Assembly: GCA_945897365.1 (NCBI GenBank)
Contig: CAMDFD010000015.1
Coordinates: 1-64,000, forward strand
Reading direction: 5' to 3'
DNA length: 64,000 bases
Source of the DNA: Bordetella parapertussis
Lineage (GTDB): Bacteria; Pseudomonadota; Gammaproteobacteria; Burkholderiales; Burkholderiaceae_B
Position numbers and translations under genes: made by a program. This document shows positions 8,593-16,960 of this stretch, piece after piece. Numbering within the stretch: the stretch's first letter is position 1; each line of letters begins with the position of its first letter. The notes beneath the pieces were generated by a model. The model was not told the origin of the DNA. It searched no databases and saw nothing but the letters and a program-made list of their open reading frames with translations.

Positions 8593-8700
8593 AGGTTAAT
8601 AAAATGACACTTATATTCTTTGGTGCCACCGTTAAAGATCAATTTATCCATACGTAATAACCGCATAATGTATATTATGTAAAGTCAAGGATGCGAGTCA

Positions 8701-9681
8701 ATGAAAGTCTGTATTTATGGTGCTGGCGCTGTGGGCGGTCATCTGGCCGCCCGCCTTTGTGCCGCCGGAAAGCATGAAATCTCAGTCGTTGCCCGAGGCC
8801 CTCAACTCGAAGCAATACAGCAACACGGGTTGACCGTCTCGCGTGGTGAGGAAGTTCATTCAGGCCGTCCTACTTATGCCACCAACGATCCTGACACGCT
8901 AAGCCCGCAAGATGTTGTGATCGTCACGCTGAAAGCGCAAGCCTTACCGGACGCTGCAGCTTCGATCGAACGCATCCTGGCTCCCACCGGCGTCGCAGTG
9001 TTTGCCCTCAATGGGATTCCTTGGTGGTGGCACAAAGGGCTGAACGTCCCTCAAACTCCCCTCTTTCCCCTTGACCCTCAAGGCGAGCTTTGGAATCGCC
9101 TAAGAGATAAAACCTTAGGTTGCGTGATTTACTCGCCAAACGAGGTCATAGAGCCTGGCGTGATCCGCAGCGCACCTAAAGATCGTTGGATGCTTGGCGA
9201 GCCCGACGGCTCGGAGACTGAACGGTTGCGACAAGTTGCCGAGATTTTTCAATCCTCAGGCATTCGCGGACTGGCGACGACAGAGTTACGCTATGAGATT
9301 TGGTACAAGCTTCTCATCAACTGTGGTTTGAATCCCGTGGCCGCTTTGACGCGACTGCCTACGCCACTGATGAATAAAAATCCCCACATCATCGCATTAC
9401 GCAAAGCAGTGATGTTAGAAGTCACGGATATTGCCTTGGCCTGCGGGACCGATCTTCGCGGCAAAATCGATCTAGATGAACTTTGCACACCGACCAAGCG
9501 CTCAGGCTCGAATCGTGCGTCCATGCTGCAAGATGTTTTGGCGGGACGTTCGCTTGAGCATGAAGCTATCTTAGGCATTGCAGTGGACTTAGCCAAAGAA
9601 CATGGTGTGCCCGCACCGCGTTGCGAATTAATGCTGGGATTGATGCGTGGACTCGCTGAGTCTATGCAACAGCAGAATTAA
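8701..9681 (+). CDS. Ketopantoate reductase family protein (PanE/ApbA-like)
   Basis: NADPH-dependent 2-dehydropantoate 2-reductase fold. The 326-residue protein has the Rossmann motif YGAGAVGGHLAARL at the N-terminus, VIVTLKAQAL, a Lys/Asn pair in the WYKLLINCGLNPVAAL segment, and a C-terminal helical domain with RSGSNRASMLQDVLAGR-type residues (Ser, Glu of the active site nearby). Many organisms have several paralogs used outside pantothenate synthesis, and here it is convergent with an HpaI-type aldolase, so a role in a hydroxy-acid pathway is as likely as true PanE. The N-terminal MKVCIYGAG supports the start; a GGATG-rich leader precedes it. Confidence 0.88.
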   Translation: MKVCIYGAGAVGGHLAARLCAAGKHEISVVARGPQLEAIQQHGLTVSRGEEVHSGRPTYATNDPDTLSPQDVVIVTLKAQALPDAAASIERILAPTGVAVFALNGIPWWWHKGLNVPQTPLFPLDPQGELWNRLRDKTLGCVIYSPNEVIEPGVIRSAPKDRWMLGEPDGSETERLRQVAEIFQSSGIRGLATTELRYEIWYKLLINCGLNPVAALTRLPTPLMNKNPHIIALRKAVMLEVTDIALACGTDLRGKIDLDELCTPTKRSGSNRASMLQDVLAGRSLEHEAILGIAVDLAKEHGVPAPRCELMLGLMRGLAESMQQQN

Positions 9682-9688
9682 AAATGAC

Positions 9689-10453
9689 CTACTTAAACGC
9701 CGCGCGTAGTTCTCGCACACCTAAAGCCAACACACGTGCATCAACACCAACGGCGACAAACGTACATCCAAGTGTGAGATAGTGTTTTGCCAAGACTCGA
9801 TCTGGCGTCAAGATTCCAGCTGCTTTGCCATGTTTGAGAATGGTAGCAATCCCTTTTTCAATGGTTGCGACAACCTCAGGATGACCGGGGTTCCCCAGGT
9901 GACCGAGTGCAGCAGAAATATCTGAGGGCCCGAGGAATACCCCGTCAACGCCCTCCACGGCACAAATCGCATCTAGGTTGCTCAAGCCCGTCTTGGTTTC
10001 AGCCTGAACCAATAAACATATCTCATCATTGGCCACCTTGACGTAGTCTTTACGCGAGTCCCAGCGTGAGACTCGTGCAGAGCCATAGCCTACGCCACGG
10101 ATGCCATGGGGAGGATAACGTACCGCCTGCACAAGCTCTTGGGCTTGTTCGGCAGTGTCCACCATCGGAATCAACAAGTTTTGAACACCTAAGTCCAGCA
10201 GCTGTTTAATCAAATGGGTCTGACCAATAGGCGGACGCGCAACAACCTGCGTGTTGTAAGCCGCGCAGGCCTGCAACTGGCCAAGGATCGTCAGCGGATC
10301 TGTGGGCGTATGCTCACCATCCAACAACATCCAGTCAAACTCCGCAGTCGCACAAATCTCAGTCGCGAAAGCATCGGGAAGCGACACCCATAAACCGATG
10401 TTTGCCTCCCCTGCTTTCAGAGATTGTTTGAACCGATTGGTGTAATCAGGCAT
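9689..10453 (-). CDS. HpcH/HpaI-family class II aldolase
   Basis: Metal-dependent aldolase that splits or forms 4-hydroxy-2-oxo acids, releasing pyruvate. The 254-residue protein shows LLDGEHTPTDP, VVARPPIG, VQNLLIPMVDTAEQA, RYPPHGIRGVG, LVQAETKTGLSN and GVFLGPSDISAALG, which are the ordered signatures of HpaI. Substrate choice cannot be read from sequence. It lies 38 bp downstream of a tartrate/malate-dehydrogenase-like gene on the same strand, which suggests a small catabolic operon for a hydroxylated dicarboxylic or sugar acid. Confidence 0.9.
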   Translation of the reverse strand: MPDYTNRFKQSLKAGEANIGLWVSLPDAFATEICATAEFDWMLLDGEHTPTDPLTILGQLQACAAYNTQVVARPPIGQTHLIKQLLDLGVQNLLIPMVDTAEQAQELVQAVRYPPHGIRGVGYGSARVSRWDSRKDYVKVANDEICLLVQAETKTGLSNLDAICAVEGVDGVFLGPSDISAALGHLGNPGHPEVVATIEKGIATILKHGKAAGILTPDRVLAKHYLTLGCTFVAVGVDARVLALGVRELRAAFK

Positions 10454-10491
10454 CTGAGATCCTTGGCTTTATTACTGATAACAGTTAATGA

Positions 10492-11589
10492 CTAAGACAG
10501 AACTTTGCTGATCGCCTCACCGATCTGCGTGGTGTTGGCTTTTCCACCTAGATCAGGGGTGTGAGGTCCTTGGCTGAGCACTTTCTCAATCGCGGTCACG
10601 ATCGCATCATGCGCATCAAGATAAGGCTTTTGATCGGCAGCAGGCAAACCACGTCCAAGATACTCCAACATCAACGCGCCCGACCAAATCATCGCGATCG
10701 GGTTGGCGATATTTTTGCCGTAAATATCCGGCGCCGAGCCATGGACGGGCTCAAACAAGGAAGGGAATTTACGCTCTGGATTCAGGTTGGCCGAAGGGGC
10801 CAAACCAATGGTGCCCGTACAAGCAGGACCCAAGTCGGACAAGATGTCGCCAAACAAGTTAGACGCCACTACCACGTCAAAACGATCGGGTTGCAACACA
10901 AAACGTGCAGACAAAATATCGATGTGCTGCTTGTCAGTGGTCACGCCAGGATAATCTTTACCGACCTCAGCCGCACGCTCATCCCAATAAGGCATGCTGA
11001 TTGCGATACCGTTTGACTTTGTAGCGATGGTCAGGTGCTTACGGGCGCGACGATTAGCCATTTCAAAAGCAAAACGCAAGACACGATCGCAACCGATACG
11101 CGTGAAGATCGATTCTTGGAGAACGATTTCGCGGTCAGTGCCTTCGAACATTTTTCCACCGACAGCGGAATACTCGCCTTCGGTGTTTTCACGTACAACG
11201 AAAAAATCGATATCGCCTGCTTTGCGGTTGGCAAGCGGGCAAGGCACGCCATCAAACAAACGCACAGGGCGCAAGTTGATGTATTGATCAAATTCGCGAC
11301 GGAATTTGAGGAGCGAGCCATATAACGAAGTGTGATCAGCCACGATCGCTGGCCAACCCACCGCACCGAAATAAATAGCATCGCAATCTTGCAGATGACT
11401 CTTCCAGTCCGCGGGCATCATCTCGCCCGTCTTAGCGTAGTAATCGCAAGAGGCCCACTCAAAATGACGATACTCAAGATTAAGGCCAAATTTTTCTGAG
11501 GCGGTTTTCAACACCCGCAAGCCCTCAGGCATCACTTCTTTACCAATACCATCACCAGGCAATACTGCAATACGAAATGGGCGACTCAT
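10492..11589 (-). CDS. Tartrate dehydrogenase / D-malate dehydrogenase-like (isopropylmalate DH family)
   Basis: NAD-dependent beta-decarboxylating dehydrogenase. The 365-residue protein has IAVLPGDGIGKEVMPEGL at the start, LKFRREFDQYINLRPVRLF, FFVVRENTEGEYS, ASNLFGDILSDLGPA for Mg/substrate binding, and FEPVHGSAPDIYGKNIANPI. RENTEGEYS and the LNLEYRHFEWASCDYY region resemble TtuC/DmlA more than LeuB, and a true LeuB is at 46969-48045. Expected substrates are tartrate, D-malate or similar. It is probably cotranscribed with the downstream HpaI aldolase gene. Confidence 0.9.
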   Translation of the reverse strand: MSRPFRIAVLPGDGIGKEVMPEGLRVLKTASEKFGLNLEYRHFEWASCDYYAKTGEMMPADWKSHLQDCDAIYFGAVGWPAIVADHTSLYGSLLKFRREFDQYINLRPVRLFDGVPCPLANRKAGDIDFFVVRENTEGEYSAVGGKMFEGTDREIVLQESIFTRIGCDRVLRFAFEMANRRARKHLTIATKSNGIAISMPYWDERAAEVGKDYPGVTTDKQHIDILSARFVLQPDRFDVVVASNLFGDILSDLGPACTGTIGLAPSANLNPERKFPSLFEPVHGSAPDIYGKNIANPIAMIWSGALMLEYLGRGLPAADQKPYLDAHDAIVTAIEKVLSQGPHTPDLGGKANTTQIGEAISKVLS

Positions 11590-11768
11590 GCGCTAATCCC
11601 CTTGTTGAAAGATACAGAATCTTACTCTTTTCCTTCAGACTACATACGCGCCTGAAGATGCTGCGCCGCAGCGTAAGGCTTATTTCAACAACTACAGGTG
11701 GATGTATAAACATCAAATTTGACTTAAAATTAAAAATCACCTTGGGAAGTATTAACAGGACATAAATC

Positions 11769-12131
11769 ATGAAAAAAACCGCTGCCTCCATGATTCTGAT
11801 CGCCATTGTTACTTTATCGACAGCTCTTCCTGCCGAAGCCGGAGGACGCAGATACTACAATAATAATAACAACAACGTAAATGGCTGGGCAGCTGCTGCA
11901 ATTGGTGCGGTAGTTGGTGTCGCCATTGGATCAGCGATTGCCAACAATCAGTCTCCCAACTACACATACACACAACCAAATTACAACAACCAATATGCTC
12001 CGCAATACTATGCGCCGCAATACTCTGCTCCTCAATACTATGCACCTCAGCAAGCATGTATGACGACACAGGTTCCTGTATACAATCAATTTGGTCAGAC
12101 TGTTCAATATCGACAAATTTGTGCCAACTAA
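11769..12131 (+). CDS. Exported glycine-zipper protein with Tyr/Gln/Asn-rich tail
   Basis: A 120-residue protein: signal peptide (ASMILIAIVTLSTALPAEAG), an Asn run (YYNNNNNNVNGW), a glycine-zipper segment AAIGAVVGVAIGSAIAN, then a low-complexity tail with repeated QYYAP/QYSAP units and two Cys near the end. Glycine zippers often insert in or lie against membranes, and the tail looks disordered or adhesive. No family assigned. AGGA precedes the ATG and a terminator-like hairpin follows at 12154-12185. Confidence 0.75.
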   Translation: MKKTAASMILIAIVTLSTALPAEAGGRRYYNNNNNNVNGWAAAAIGAVVGVAIGSAIANNQSPNYTYTQPNYNNQYAPQYYAPQYSAPQYYAPQQACMTTQVPVYNQFGQTVQYRQICAN

Positions 12132-12153
12132 ATGCTGTAAGTTCACAAATAAA

Positions 12154-12185
12154 AAAGAGCGTCAAACTCAATTGGCGCCCTTTTA
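12154..12185 (+). terminator. Probable terminator after the glycine-zipper gene
   Basis: AAGAGCGTC pairs with GGCGCCCTT across a short loop, with one mismatch and one G-T pair, and is followed by TTTT. It lies 22 bp after the stop of the plus-strand gene. The imperfect stem keeps confidence moderate. Confidence 0.5.
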
Positions 12186-12287
12186 ACTTAAGAATTAGTC
12201 TTGAACTTTAATGCTTCATAATATTTTTCACAAATGCAAGAAGCGTATTCATCCAGTTTCCATAAGCTCCAAAACATATCATCCGCA

Positions 12288-12941
12288 CTAGAAATCGGAG
12301 GCATCCTTAGCTTGTCTTCTTTCTGAACCTACTGAAGGAAACGAACCGATGTTAGACGGCCCGTTATTGGTCTGTTTGGGTTGGCCGAAGCTATCCCCTA
12401 TCTGTTTCGCGGCCTGAACGCTTTGTTTGTTAATACCGACAACAACAGTAACCTCTTCTTTTTTTTCATCATACGACTGCCCAATTACCCGAACGCCCTC
12501 AAGCAGCATCTGTGCGCTACTTGCTGTTATTTCACGCAGGGATTCATTGACTTTTCTAGTATTCTCTTTCGACCAAGTGTCCCCTTCATTCGATTTCGAT
12601 CTTTTGGAGTTACTTTCGCTTGCATCCCCTTCATCCACTAAGCGTGTAGTGCTTGTCATTTGTTTTTTAAAGCGCGCAATATTTGCTTTGGCTTTCTCTT
12701 CGGCTATTATGTAAGCTTTAGAAATCCCCCGTCTGTCAGGAAATTCGACGGGATGACTTTGCGTTGATTTAAGGCTAAGGAGAGCGCCGTCTTTATCAAA
12801 TTTCAACTCCACATTGAGTCCGTTATCAGTGACATGTGCAGTGTTATCTGGGCTCAAGCCAACAGATATCTGCGCATTCGCATTTAAAGAAAAGGCACCA
12901 ACTAAACAACAACAGACGGCGATTATTTTTCGAATGTTCAT
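12288..12941 (-). CDS. Exported LPP20-like protein, last gene of the envelope operon
   Basis: A 217-residue protein with a signal peptide (AVCCCLVGAFSLNANAQ). The middle part, AYIIAEEKAKANIARFK, then a charged linker, then SAQMLLEGVRVIGQSYDEKKEEVTVVVGI, matches the pattern of LPP20-type domains (helix with Ala/Glu, then G-V-x-V-x-x-x-x-Y-D and a V-V-V strand). The vibrio flagellar protein FlgP has such a domain, but the assignment here is by eye. There is no lipobox, although several Cys lie in the signal region. It follows the CsgG-domain gene by 48 bp and is the last of five same-strand envelope genes. Confidence 0.75.
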   Translation of the reverse strand: MNIRKIIAVCCCLVGAFSLNANAQISVGLSPDNTAHVTDNGLNVELKFDKDGALLSLKSTQSHPVEFPDRRGISKAYIIAEEKAKANIARFKKQMTSTTRLVDEGDASESNSKRSKSNEGDTWSKENTRKVNESLREITASSAQMLLEGVRVIGQSYDEKKEEVTVVVGINKQSVQAAKQIGDSFGQPKQTNNGPSNIGSFPSVGSERRQAKDASDF

Positions 12942-12989
12942 GGTGGATATGTATACCTTTGAGGATATGGATTTAATAATGGCCGCCGA

Positions 12990-14276
12990 CTATCGATCGA
13001 ACGGTAATTTAACAATATTAGGTTCTTGCAGAGGCGAAGTCACACGTATGGAGGCGGAAGATTTCGACAATGGTACCTCAATTGGCTTTCTTAAAACAAT
13101 CTCTACCGATGCGCTTAAAGGCAGATTCCCTTTAATGACTTTTGCGTAGGACATTTTTGGAAGAACTCTAATAATCTCTATCTGTGCAGCCTCTTTTTCT
13201 CGCCTGCCCAATGATTCTTTAGTATAAGGATCAAATTGCTCTGCTCCGAGTAAAAAAGCCGTAAATTTTTGACCTACCTTAACGCTATCCCCTCCCTGAT
13301 TGATAACCAATTCGGTCGGATCTGAGGTGTCAATTACCCTGAGTGGATATATCGCTTCGATAATTAACGAACCAATCTTTTCAGCAATAATATCGCTTGA
13401 TCCTACAGCTTCCACATTCCCCGTAAACTTGACCTGGCGCGTTGCCACCTCCATCAAACTAAAATCTACGCGCCCGGGGGTACCTGTCACGCGCGAAACT
13501 GTCTCGCCGGTCAGTGGAATATATTGTTGAGAGAGAGAGCTTTGAGCGGCTTGCAATCGTCCGGTAACAAGATAATCGGCACTCAGAACCTGCGCGACTC
13601 TGGCCTGCTCGCTGAGCGGCGTTTGACCTGAAGTGATTAACGACATTTCTTGAAAGTATGCTTCAGAATTTGATCTATCAAGCACAGCAAAACGCCTAGT
13701 TTTTACAATATAAGAAATCAAACTAGTTTGGAGCTTAACTCCTGCCTGCGTCACCTTTCCTGAGAGATCAGAAAACGGCATCAATGCAATTTTTCGCCGA
13801 CTTTCTGAAGATAAGCCCACTTCACTATATTTCTCTATTGTGACGATCAACCGCACTTGAACCTCGGCTTGATCCCGCCGCTCAATATTGACAATTCTGT
13901 ACTGCTTAATGACACCGTTACTTTCGGACTTAAGATTTTGCTGAAGTTTTTCATCAAAATTATGAATCGTGCCGCCACCGCCACTTTGATCGGTTTGCAG
14001 TAACTCATAGATTGCTGACCGATTAATGCGCACGCCAGTAACTTGCTGAATGGCCTGAACGAGCCCATTATTAATTGCATCATTCGAATTAGCTCCAGTA
14101 GATTGGATCTCTACGGTAACTTCAACAGCAGCAGCGGTGCGGACAGTAGAATCAATCCCCCAAACGAAAAACAGAGTGAGAAGCAAGGCAGCGAAGAACC
14201 TAACTCTCAGTACTTTTCTCACTGTGGAGCGCTTTTGCACTAAACCAAATAAGTATTTGCTGGTGGGTAATTGCAT
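12990..14276 (-). CDS. CsgG-domain envelope protein (FlgT-like architecture)
   Basis: A 428-residue exported protein. After a hydrophobic signal (FFAALLLTLFFVWG) comes a domain of about 110 residues (AINNGLVQAIQQVTGVRI to RLIVTIEKY) that resembles the N-terminal domain of FlgT. A CsgG domain follows: KIALMPFSDLSG, LISYIVKTRRFAVLDRSNSE, LSADYLVTGRLQAA and DFSLMEVATRQVKFTGNV. A C-terminal beta-rich part (VKVGQKFTAFLLG) completes it. CsgG domains form outer-membrane pores (curli) or periplasmic rings (FlgT). There is no lipobox, so this one is probably periplasmic or anchored by partners. The function is inferred only from fold and neighbours. Confidence 0.82.
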   Translation of the reverse strand: MQLPTSKYLFGLVQKRSTVRKVLRVRFFAALLLTLFFVWGIDSTVRTAAAVEVTVEIQSTGANSNDAINNGLVQAIQQVTGVRINRSAIYELLQTDQSGGGGTIHNFDEKLQQNLKSESNGVIKQYRIVNIERRDQAEVQVRLIVTIEKYSEVGLSSESRRKIALMPFSDLSGKVTQAGVKLQTSLISYIVKTRRFAVLDRSNSEAYFQEMSLITSGQTPLSEQARVAQVLSADYLVTGRLQAAQSSLSQQYIPLTGETVSRVTGTPGRVDFSLMEVATRQVKFTGNVEAVGSSDIIAEKIGSLIIEAIYPLRVIDTSDPTELVINQGGDSVKVGQKFTAFLLGAEQFDPYTKESLGRREKEAAQIEIIRVLPKMSYAKVIKGNLPLSASVEIVLRKPIEVPLSKSSASIRVTSPLQEPNIVKLPFDR

Positions 14277-14304
14277 TGTGCATTTATCTTCGAAAGAAGT
14301 GCTC

Positions 14305-14919
14305 TTACCAAGCCACTGTCTGGCCAGGTCCTAGTTTTGCAATCGGTTCGTTGCCTTCCCAAAACGCTAAACCAGTTCGCAGATCTGTGAGCGTTAGCTG
14401 AAACGAATAATCGACGCGCTGGCTGCCATCGCCCAAACGGTTATTGTTCTGCAAAAACTTGCCGCTTAAACTTAACTCGGGAGCAACCATTTGCCCCTGC
14501 CTGGCAACATTCGCTTGATTGAACTCTTGCGAAGCACGCAATTGACGAACCTGCATCGACATATTGTCTTCGGCTCCCCTGGCACTATTAACAATCGCCG
14601 TGGTGAACACAACTTTTCCAGAGTTTAGTAAGGCGACTCGAATATTCTTAATCAACAGATCGGTATCAATCCGCTGCATCGTATCGTTACTGACTCTTGA
14701 CATCACCATGACGTAACGCCCGCCCTGCGGCTTATCAAGTGCCCCCGATTTCAGCATGTCTTTAACCACTTTAGATGCAGCTTGGTCAAAGTCTCGTGAA
14801 TCGAGGCCCATACCAATCGCGCTGCGGTCTGCACGTGGGTCAATCAGTGATGTTTGCATTGGCGCGCACGCGCCCAAAATAAAGGGCAGTGCTAGTGTTA
14901 GATATATCATTTTAGACAT
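14305..14919 (-). CDS. LpoB-like penicillin-binding protein activator lipoprotein
   Basis: A 204-residue lipoprotein with lipobox LGAC (TLALPFILGAC). The segment GLDSRDFDQAASKVVKDML, then YVMVMSRVSNDTMQRIDTD, IRVALLNSGKVVFT and LRTGLAFWEGNEPIAK, gives the LpoB (YcfM) family signature. In E. coli LpoB spans from the outer membrane to stimulate PBP1b. Here it sits in a five-gene operon with a YcfL homologue directly upstream, as in E. coli ycfL-lpoB. AGGAGTC lies just before the ATG region. Whether it acts on a PBP or on the CsgG-type partner next door cannot be told. Confidence 0.85.
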   Translation of the reverse strand: MSKMIYLTLALPFILGACAPMQTSLIDPRADRSAIGMGLDSRDFDQAASKVVKDMLKSGALDKPQGGRYVMVMSRVSNDTMQRIDTDLLIKNIRVALLNSGKVVFTTAIVNSARGAEDNMSMQVRQLRASQEFNQANVARQGQMVAPELSLSGKFLQNNNRLGDGSQRVDYSFQLTLTDLRTGLAFWEGNEPIAKLGPGQTVAW

Positions 14920-14964
14920 TAAAGACTCCTATTTAATCGTCTTACTTAAAAATGCACTGAGGTG

Positions 14965-15333
14965 TCATTCTGGATAATCTGCGTCAACAAAAACTTGAAA
15001 CATTACGGCATCAGGCGTGGGTGCTATCAGATCAACATAGGCATCACCAAAGCGAGGTACAACCATTTTTTCTGGCTTCGATAACAAGGTATTGATATTT
15101 TGTCCGACTGAGTTGAACCATGTTGTAGTTTGCTTAATCGGCAAATCTGTACCCGTTGTATTAATAAGCCGAATGTTGCCTCTAACCGTCCCGACAGCAT
15201 TCACCTGGATACGATCCAAAATCACGCCTGTGTTGGGCGCGATTTCCACGCGAGGATCCACGACCACGATTGGAGCGGTTCCGCAACCGCTACACACGAT
15301 CAACAGTCCAACAAAAAGCCATCGTATTAAAAT
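14965..15333 (-). CDS. YcfL-like lipoprotein (DUF1425); apparent ATT start
   Basis: The mature part (PRVEIAPNTGVILDRIQV, RGNIRLINTTGTDLPIKQTT, WFNSVGQNI, VPRFGDAYVDLIAP) fits the YcfL/DUF1425 family, small outer-membrane lipoproteins encoded beside LpoB. The first standard start is a TTG at 15303, but this leaves only a few residues before the lipobox Cys (VCSGC), too short for a signal peptide. Reading upstream in frame gives RWLFVGLLIVCSGC, a proper lipoprotein signal, beginning at an ATT (15331-15333) that stands four bases after AGGTGA, the ideal spacing. It overlaps the stop of the upstream gene. An ATA at 15327 or a one-base T-run indel are alternatives. Confidence 0.75.
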   Translation of the reverse strand: MLIRWLFVGLLIVCSGCGTAPIVVVDPRVEIAPNTGVILDRIQVNAVGTVRGNIRLINTTGTDLPIKQTTTWFNSVGQNINTLLSKPEKMVVPRFGDAYVDLIAPTPDAVMFQVFVDADYPE

Positions 15334-16658
15334 TTGATCACCTGTACAGAGGGTTGTGATTGCGCTCTAGCCATTTTTACATAAACCAGAGCCGACCTGT
15401 CTGTAGGCACATTCACCACGCCAAGGTCTCTTCCAGTAGCAGTGCGAAGGCTCAGCACGCCATCCTTTGGAGTCTCGACACGAGCGGCCTGAAAGTACTT
15501 AGGTAGCGCAGTCCACGATCTGGTCTCTGCATAAGACACATTCGAGGCTAAGGCCACCGCAAATAAAGCCCACCCTGACTTCTCTTGTGCGGCTGCATTT
15601 TGTAGTGCCACTTTTAAGGCAGCTTCAAGCACTGCGCTTGCCAAAATTGCAGGGTATCTACGCTGAAACTCGCTTCGCATTACAAAATCAAAGTTACCCA
15701 CATCTGTTGTGAGCTCTTGGGTGTTTCCGACTAATAAGCCAGTCGTTGCTGCAGGTTGTTCTACCAACCTTGGCATCGCTACAGTCGCGACACTGATGCC
15801 GCTTCGCCTCCCAACGATCGGGACTGGAAAAGTAATGTTGTACTGCTCAATCACCGAGCTTTGTCCATTTTCAAACACCACCCAAACCTTGGGTGAGAAC
15901 TTCTCGTTTGAACTCGCTAGTGCTACATCGCCATCCAGCAATTTAGCGTTTTTGGTGATCCCGCGCACTTGCTGAAAGCTTCTCTTTGCTTTCTCTCTGT
16001 CGCTATCAGCATTGTTTAAAAAATACAGTGCCGATAAGTAAGTTGTAAACGGATTGACGAAGGGCTGATAGCCGCCATAGTTACTAATATCTTGTAATGC
16101 TTTCCTGTATTCGGGGTTATTGCGCGCTGCCCCCAACGCACTATTGAAATTGAACCCTTCGGTTTGTTGCGAATTAGCTCTTAGTGCATCAATTTCCTTT
16201 TTGAAGTCCTCTTCTGCCCTCCTTTGGCGCTCTTCAGTGCGAAACATTTCCGGTCTCGCCAGACTGTCATTATTCAACGCCAAAGCAGACAAGCCCTTAT
16301 AGGCATTTACCATCGTGCCATCAAACCCTTTAGGTTTGTATTGCCCGCTGCCGCCGCCAAGGTCGATGTTTTTCATCATGGCTTCCGCGCCGTCTAAAAT
16401 TCTGACAGAAGTCGCAGAGTCTTTTGCATAAAAGGCTGCCGCACCAGCCTGCAAAGACCAAATAAGGTTTTCGGTTTTTCCGTCTGGTTGAATACTGCCG
16501 CTCGCAATCGCTAGATTTTCAGCGGAGCGATAATCACCAACGGCCAAAAGGTTATTGAAATGCTGCTGCGTTTCTTTAGATACACCGCCCGCACAGCCAG
16601 CTAACATGGCAACGATCAGCAGGCCAATCAAACGAGTCGCGCGGACCGTGAGGTTCAT
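15327..16658 (-). CDS. COG3014-like lipoprotein, first gene of the envelope operon
   Basis: About 443 residues. The ATG at 16656-16658 (MNLTVRATRLIGL) is preceded by GGAG and gives a lipoprotein signal with lipobox LAGC; a start at 16685 only adds nine residues. The body includes LLAVGDYRSAENLAIASG (TPR-like helices), SVRILDGAEAMM, and VNAYKGLSALALNN. A C-terminal region follows with VWVVFENGQSSVIEQYNI and GWALFAVALASNVSYAETRSW, then TDRSALVYVKMA. This layout fits the COG3014 family, of unknown function, which I recall being linked to ycfL/lpoB in other Gram-negatives (recollection, unchecked). It leads the operon with short overlaps downstream. Confidence 0.82.
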   Translation of the reverse strand: MNLTVRATRLIGLLIVAMLAGCAGGVSKETQQHFNNLLAVGDYRSAENLAIASGSIQPDGKTENLIWSLQAGAAAFYAKDSATSVRILDGAEAMMKNIDLGGGSGQYKPKGFDGTMVNAYKGLSALALNNDSLARPEMFRTEERQRRAEEDFKKEIDALRANSQQTEGFNFNSALGAARNNPEYRKALQDISNYGGYQPFVNPFTTYLSALYFLNNADSDREKAKRSFQQVRGITKNAKLLDGDVALASSNEKFSPKVWVVFENGQSSVIEQYNITFPVPIVGRRSGISVATVAMPRLVEQPAATTGLLVGNTQELTTDVGNFDFVMRSEFQRRYPAILASAVLEAALKVALQNAAAQEKSGWALFAVALASNVSYAETRSWTALPKYFQAARVETPKDGVLSLRTATGRDLGVVNVPTDRSALVYVKMARAQSQPSVQVIKF

Positions 16659-16960
16659 AAACTTTCTCCAAACTAATCTCAACAACCCCGTCTATCGGAG
16701 CTTTCCACTTACTTGTGTCTTCTACTCTTTCTTATAGTCATTTTGATAAGTTTATACCAATGTTGTGTTCATCGTCTAAACAATAATGGAGCTGGTCTAG
16801 CAGACCTAGACGAATCGATAAGAGACAAAAAGTCATTGGTCTTTTTGATGATGACAACGCGATTAAAATGAGATAAACGGTTGAGTTAGAGATAATATCT
16901 TTGCATTCTTGCCCACGTCATATCAGTTGCAATTCAAAATCCAAAATTCGAGACCTATCG
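16659..16960. other. Divergent intergenic region with a dispersed repeat
   Basis: About 300 bp between the envelope operon (leftward) and puuE (rightward). No credible ORF. It must hold promoters for both directions; I cannot pick them with confidence. At 16797-16850 it contains one copy of a repeat, also found at 30751-30795, with an AGACC/GGTCT stem followed by a T-run (listed separately). Confidence 0.5.
16797..16850 (+). repeat. Dispersed repeat, copy 1 (terminator- or sRNA-like)
   Basis: The segment CTAGCAGACC, nine extra bases, then CGATAAG to GGTCTTTTTGATG matches the copy at 30751-30795: the last 35 bases agree at 30 positions without gaps. AGACC can pair with GGTCT, which is followed by Ts, in both copies. 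This copy lies upstream of the puuE start and is antisense to the leader of the envelope operon, so a simple gene-end terminator does not explain it; it could be the 3' end of a small RNA. Confidence 0.55.

Noticed and set aside
8612..8665. A 17-codon frame after the hydratase remnant
   Set aside because: It has no ribosome site, no family features, and is too short to support.
10561..11016. Plus-strand frame opposite the tartrate-dehydrogenase-like gene
   Set aside because: Antisense to a conserved enzyme, basic low-complexity composition, no ribosome site.
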